8,753 nt of DNA, from the NCBI GenBank assembly GCA_023425455.1, contig JAFACP010000154.1, forward strand, positions 1 through 8,753. The letters are read 5' to 3'. Shown piece by piece: positions 6,170 through 8,753 of this stretch (the first letter of the stretch is position 1; each line of letters begins with the position of its first letter). This DNA comes from Pseudomonadota bacterium (GTDB taxonomy: Bacteria > Pseudomonadota > Gammaproteobacteria > Enterobacterales > Enterobacteriaceae). Position numbers and translations under genes: made by a program. The notes under the pieces are model-generated. The model ran no database searches, was not told the DNA's origin, and saw only the letters and a program-made list of their open reading frames with translations.

Positions 6170-7708
6170 TTATTGCGCCGCCAGTATACCCGCTTGCATC
6201 AGCCAGTGCGTATAGGGAATCAGGGTAAGTTTGACGCACAGCAATCCGACCAGGGTGAGCACCAGGGTGTAAGGCAGGGCCATCCACACCATTTTTCCGT
6301 ACGACAGGCGAATAAGCGGTGCCAGTGCCGACGTCAGCAGGAACAGGAACGCCGCCTGACCATTTGGCGTTGCCACCGACGGCAGGTTGGTGCCGGTATT
6401 AATGGCAACAGCCAGCAGCTCGAACTGTTCAAGACTGATCACCCCGTGCTCCATTGCCGCTTTGGCCTCGTTGATGTACACCGTACCGACAAACACGTTA
6501 TCGGATATCGACGACAGCAGCCCGTTAAACAGATAGAAGAGCGAGAGCTGTGACTCCGGGGCTGCCTGCAGCACGAAGGAGATAATCGGTGAGAACAGCG
6601 CCTGGTCGATAATCACCGCCACGACGGCAAAAAAGACCGTCAGCAGCGCGGTAAACGGCAGGGCTTCGGTAAAGGCTTTGCCGATGGCGTGTTCATCGGT
6701 TACGCCGCTAAAGGTGGTCGCCAGAATAATCACCGACAGGCCAATCAGGCCGACTTCTGCAAGATGGAAGGCCAGAGCGATGATCAGCCACAGGCCGATT
6801 AACCCCTGCGCGGCCAGGCGCAATGTCTCCTGACGCGTGCGCTGGCGACGGCTTTGCTGATCAAACTTCTGCAGCTCCTGACGTACCGGGTCCGGCAGAC
6901 GAGCGCCGTAACCGAAGAGTTTAAACTTCTCCAGCAGCATACAGGTGACCAGGCCGCACAGCAGCACCGGAACGGTAATCGGCGCCATGCGCAGGAAGAA
7001 ATCACTGAAGTTCCAGCCGGCCGCTTTGGCAATGATCAGGTTCTGCGGTTCACCAACCAGCGTCATCACGCCCCCGAGGGCGGTCCCGACGCCCGCATGC
7101 ATCAGCAGGCTGCGCAGGAACGAGCGGAACTGTTCCAGCACTTCGCGGTTATGCACATCCACATGACTGTCGTCCTGCAGCTCATCCACGGGGCGCGAGG
7201 AGGCGACCCGGTGATAAATATCGTAAAAGCCGACCGCGACGCTGATGACCACCGCAACCACGGTTAATGCGTCAAGGAACGCCGACAGAAACGCGGCGGC
7301 GAGACAAAATGCCAGCGACAGCACGGTCTTGGAGGGAATGCTTAACAGCAGGCGGGTAAAAATAAACAGCAGCAGCTGCTTCATAAAGTAGATCCCGGCC
7401 ACCATAAACATCAGTAGCAGGAGCACTTCGAGGTTAGCCGACAGCTCTTCTTTAACGTGTTCTGCGCTGGTCATGCCAATCGCTACGGCTTCGAAGGCCA
7501 GCAGCCCGCCGGACAGCAGAGGGTAGCATTTCAGCGCCATCGCCAGGGTGAAGATAAACTCAGCAACCAGCAGCCATCCGGCAGCGAACGGGCTGACCAG
7601 AAAAACGAACGGGTTGATGATAAGAAAGACCAGCAGCGTAAGTTTGTACCAGTCAGGAGACTGCCCTAAAAAATTGCGCCATAGCGCACGGCTAAATGAA
7701 ATTTCCAC
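6170..7708 (-). CDS. nhaB: Na+/H+ antiporter NhaB
   Basis: NhaB is an electrogenic sodium/proton antiporter of the inner membrane that expels Na+ and helps pH homeostasis. The product is 512 residues (E. coli 513) and hydrophobic nearly throughout, with about a dozen membrane segments. Conserved stretches include MAGIYFMK-like [13 protein letters not shown] (101-113), [13 protein letters not shown] (142-154, with D146 in a membrane helix), [13 protein letters not shown] (219-231), [10 protein letters not shown] (400-409) and the [17 protein letters not shown] region (437-453). The start is GTG (7708-7706), chosen because MEIS followed by [14 protein letters not shown] matches the family; the purine-rich GGGGAAG is rather distant (about 10-12 bases). 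A perfect TATAAT lies 37 bases upstream. It diverges from fadR. Confidence 0.96.
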   Translation of the reverse strand: MEISFSRALWRNFLGQSPDWYKLTLLVFLIINPFVFLVSPFAAGWLLVAEFIFTLAMALKCYPLLSGGLLAFEAVAIGMTSAEHVKEELSANLEVLLLLMFMVAGIYFMKQLLLFIFTRLLLSIPSKTVLSLAFCLAAAFLSAFLDALTVVAVVISVAVGFYDIYHRVASSRPVDELQDDSHVDVHNREVLEQFRSFLRSLLMHAGVGTALGGVMTLVGEPQNLIIAKAAGWNFSDFFLRMAPITVPVLLCGLVTCMLLEKFKLFGYGARLPDPVRQELQKFDQQSRRQRTRQETLRLAAQGLIGLWLIIALAFHLAEVGLIGLSVIILATTFSGVTDEHAIGKAFTEALPFTALLTVFFAVVAVIIDQALFSPIISFVLQAAPESQLSLFYLFNGLLSSISDNVFVGTVYINEAKAAMEHGVISLEQFELLAVAINTGTNLPSVATPNGQAAFLFLLTSALAPLIRLSYGKMVWMALPYTLVLTLVGLLCVKLTLIPYTHWLMQAGILAAQ

Positions 7709-7744
7709 GACAAACGTTCTTCCCCGTCAAACAGATAAAGGGCC

Positions 7745-7750
7745 ATTATA
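7745..7750 (-). promoter_or_regulatory. Candidate -10 element for nhaB
   Basis: The minus strand reads TATAAT (complement of ATTATA at 7745-7750), a perfect -10 hexamer 36 bases upstream of the nhaB GTG. No convincing -35 lies at 16-18 bases, so an activator may be involved. Confidence 0.5.
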
Positions 7751-7858
7751 CGCATAAAACGTTGTCGGGAGGGCAGCAACAGGGCGCAGTTAATTGCATA
7801 AAATAAAACGCCGATCCCTTTTTCTCTCGCCGTCGCGCTATCTGCCGTTGCCTGCCTC

Positions 7859-7867
7859 TGGTATGAT
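7859..7867 (+). promoter_or_regulatory. Candidate extended -10 promoter for fadR
   Basis: TG-G-TATGAT (7859-7867) is an extended -10 about 38 bases upstream of the fadR ATG; the -35 region is weak. The wording CTCTGGTATGATGAG resembles the E. coli fadR promoter as I recall it. The rest of the nhaB-fadR gap (7709-7905) shows no other clear signal. Confidence 0.6.
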
Positions 7868-7905
7868 GAGTGAATTTGCTAAAGCTGTGTAATGGAAATC
7901 TCACT

Positions 7906-8625
7906 ATGGTCATAAAGGCGCAGAGCCCGGCGGGTTTCGCGGAAGAGTACATCATTGAAAGCATCTGGAATAATCGCTTCCCTGCGGGATCCATTCTTCC
8001 TGCTGAACGTGAGCTCTCGGAACTGATTGGCGTCACCCGCACCACGCTGCGCGAAGTTCTGCAGCGACTGGCTCGTGACGGCTGGTTGACGATTCAGCAC
8101 GGCAAACCGACGAAAGTGAATAACTTCTGGGAAACGTCCGGGCTGAACATTCTCGAAACGCTGGCGCGTCTCGATCACGAAAGCGTACCGCAGTTAATTG
8201 ATAACCTGCTCTCGGTTCGCACGAACATCGCCACTATTTTTATTCGCACCGCCTTCCGTCAGCATCCTGAGGATGCGCTGGCCGTTCTGGCAAGCGCGAA
8301 CGAAGTGGAAGATCATGCCGATGCCTTTGCTTCTCTGGATTACAACGTCTTCCGTGGTCTGGCGTTTGCCTCTGGCAATCCGATTTATGGTTTGATCCTC
8401 AACGGGATGAAGGGGCTTTATACCCGCATTGGCCGCCACTATTTTGCCAATCCGGAAGCCCGTAGCCTGGCGCTTGGTTTCTACCATAAGCTCAGCGAGC
8501 TCTGTTCTTCCGGGCTGCACGATCAGGTGTATGAAACCGTGCGTCGCTACGGCCATGACTCCGGGGAAATCTGGCACCGGATGCAAAAAACGCTGCCGGG
8601 CGATCTCGCCATCCAGAGCCGTTAA
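7906..8625 (+). CDS. fadR: Fatty acid metabolism regulator FadR
   Basis: FadR is a GntR-family dimeric regulator. It represses the fad beta-oxidation genes and activates fabA/fabB, and long-chain acyl-CoA releases it from DNA. From the ATG at 7906 ([15 protein letters not shown]) it has 239 residues, exactly the E. coli length. A GTG at 7870 would add 12 residues and lies at the promoter, so it is rejected. The winged-helix domain (about 1-74) has the DNA-contact residues R35, T44, R45, T46, T47, R49 and H65. The all-helical acyl-CoA domain follows, with G216, S219 and W223 conserved near the C-terminus (S219 is a site where change gives a non-inducible protein in E. coli). The Shine-Dalgarno is TGGAA about nine bases upstream. 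The coding region is intact; an IS end lies 18 bases beyond the stop. Confidence 0.98.
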   Translation: MVIKAQSPAGFAEEYIIESIWNNRFPAGSILPAERELSELIGVTRTTLREVLQRLARDGWLTIQHGKPTKVNNFWETSGLNILETLARLDHESVPQLIDNLLSVRTNIATIFIRTAFRQHPEDALAVLASANEVEDHADAFASLDYNVFRGLAFASGNPIYGLILNGMKGLYTRIGRHYFANPEARSLALGFYHKLSELCSSGLHDQVYETVRRYGHDSGEIWHRMQKTLPGDLAIQSR

Positions 8626-8643
8626 CGAAAAAAACCTCTCAGC
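8626..8643 (+). other. Probable left arm of the native fadR terminator, cut by the IS
   Basis: Right after the fadR stop comes a run of seven A (8628-8634) and CCTCTCAGC, up to the IS end. This is the typical left half of a symmetric terminator, but the matching right half (GAGAGG plus T-run) is not present before the IS sequence starts. It is inferred to lie on the far side of the IS. Confidence 0.45.
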
Positions 8644-8676
8644 TGAACTGACCCCAATAATATTGGACGGTCTATA

Positions 8677-8753
8677 TTAAACGGCTATCAGGGCCTGAGT
8701 CCGGTATTCTACCGGACTCAGGCCTTTCAATTTCTGTTTTATTCTTTCGTGGT
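8677..8753 (-). CDS. IS3-family transposase OrfB, C-terminal 24 residues (5' part outside window)
   Basis: Too short for routine gene calling but recognisable. The minus strand from 8753 reads HERIKQKLKGLSPVEY, then RTQALIAV and a stop at 8679-8677. The ERIKxKLKGLSPVEYRTQ ending is characteristic of DDE integrase-type OrfB transposases of the IS3 family, IS150 group (InsK-like). The catalytic DDE residues lie upstream outside the window, so whether the enzyme is complete cannot be judged. The gene reads toward fadR, stopping 33 bases before the IS end. Its tail contains a large inverted repeat. Confidence 0.88.
   Translation of the reverse strand, partial: HERIKQKLKGLSPVEYRTQALIAV
8692..8740 (+). 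terminator. 15-bp hairpin in the transposase tail, terminator-like on the plus strand
   Basis: GGCCTGAGTCCGGTA (8692-8706) and TACCGGACTCAGGCC (8710-8724) are perfect complements around a 3-base loop, embedded in the codons for GLSPVEYRTQA. On the plus strand the stem is followed by TTTCAATTTCTGTTTT, like an intrinsic terminator for transcripts coming out of fadR into the IS. Confidence 0.65.

Larger units (their letters stand above)
8644..8753 (-). mobile_element. IS3-family (IS150-group-like) insertion sequence, right end only
   Basis: The terminal sequence TGAACTGACCCC (8644-8655) followed by ATATTGGAC has the TG start and the ACTGACCCC..TTGGAC form of IS150-group ends. Just inside it the minus strand encodes the C-terminus of an IS3-family OrfB transposase. 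The rest of the element, the other end and the target duplication are outside the window. The AGC or similar 3-4 bases next to 8644 could be one copy of the duplication. Confidence 0.85.

Noticed and set aside
8194..8586. Minus-strand reading frame of 130 codons across fadR
   Set aside because: Shadow of the high-quality fadR frame, with no motif and no expression signals.
1..8753. CRISPR arrays, tRNA or rRNA genes, prophage or defence modules
   Set aside because: No regularly spaced direct repeats, no cloverleaf or rRNA-like sequence, and every substantial reading frame is accounted for by core genes or the IS.

Overview
This is an ordinary-looking stretch of core chromosome from a member of the Enterobacteriaceae. 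Gene content, protein lengths and residues match the Enterobacter/Leclercia/Klebsiella/Salmonella side of the family; I cannot name the genus. The window carries the 3' end of fadD, then rnd, the min operon (minC-minD-minE, read on the minus strand), ycgL, ycgM, ycgN, dsbB, nhaB and fadR. It ends in the tip of an IS3-family insertion sequence that sits 18 bases beyond the fadR stop codon.

Layout. 1-735 is the C-terminal part of the long-chain acyl-CoA ligase FadD (+). A hairpin with a U-run follows and doubles as the leader of rnd (RNase D, +, UUG start at 807). rnd converges on the minus-strand operon minC (start 3821) - minD - minE (end 2008), whose terminator lies at 1940-1970. A 124-base divergent region separates minC from ycgL (+, 3946-4221), followed by the FAH-fold enzyme gene ycgM (+, 4269-4928) and the cysteine-cluster gene ycgN (+, 5022-5462), which has its own good sigma-70 promoter. 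A strong bidirectional terminator at 5467-5494 separates ycgN from dsbB (-). nhaB (-) lies upstream of dsbB, with a terminator between them. nhaB and fadR diverge from a 197-base region. fadR (+) ends at 8625 and the IS occupies 8644 to the window end, its transposase reading toward fadR.

How the genes relate. FadR is the acyl-CoA-sensing regulator that represses fad genes, including fadD at the other end of the window. MinC, MinD and MinE form the oscillating division-site selection system. DsbB reoxidises periplasmic DsbA, NhaB exports sodium, and RNase D trims tRNA 3' ends. YcgL, YcgM and YcgN are conserved enterobacterial proteins of limited or recently proposed function.

I found no undescribed multi-gene system. 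The points most worth a second look are the IS insertion beside (and probably inside) the fadR terminator, a 15-bp hairpin in the transposase tail that could replace that terminator, the hairpin/U-run/UUG leader of rnd, and overlapping opposed -10 elements between minC and ycgL. No gap between genes exceeds 300 bases.
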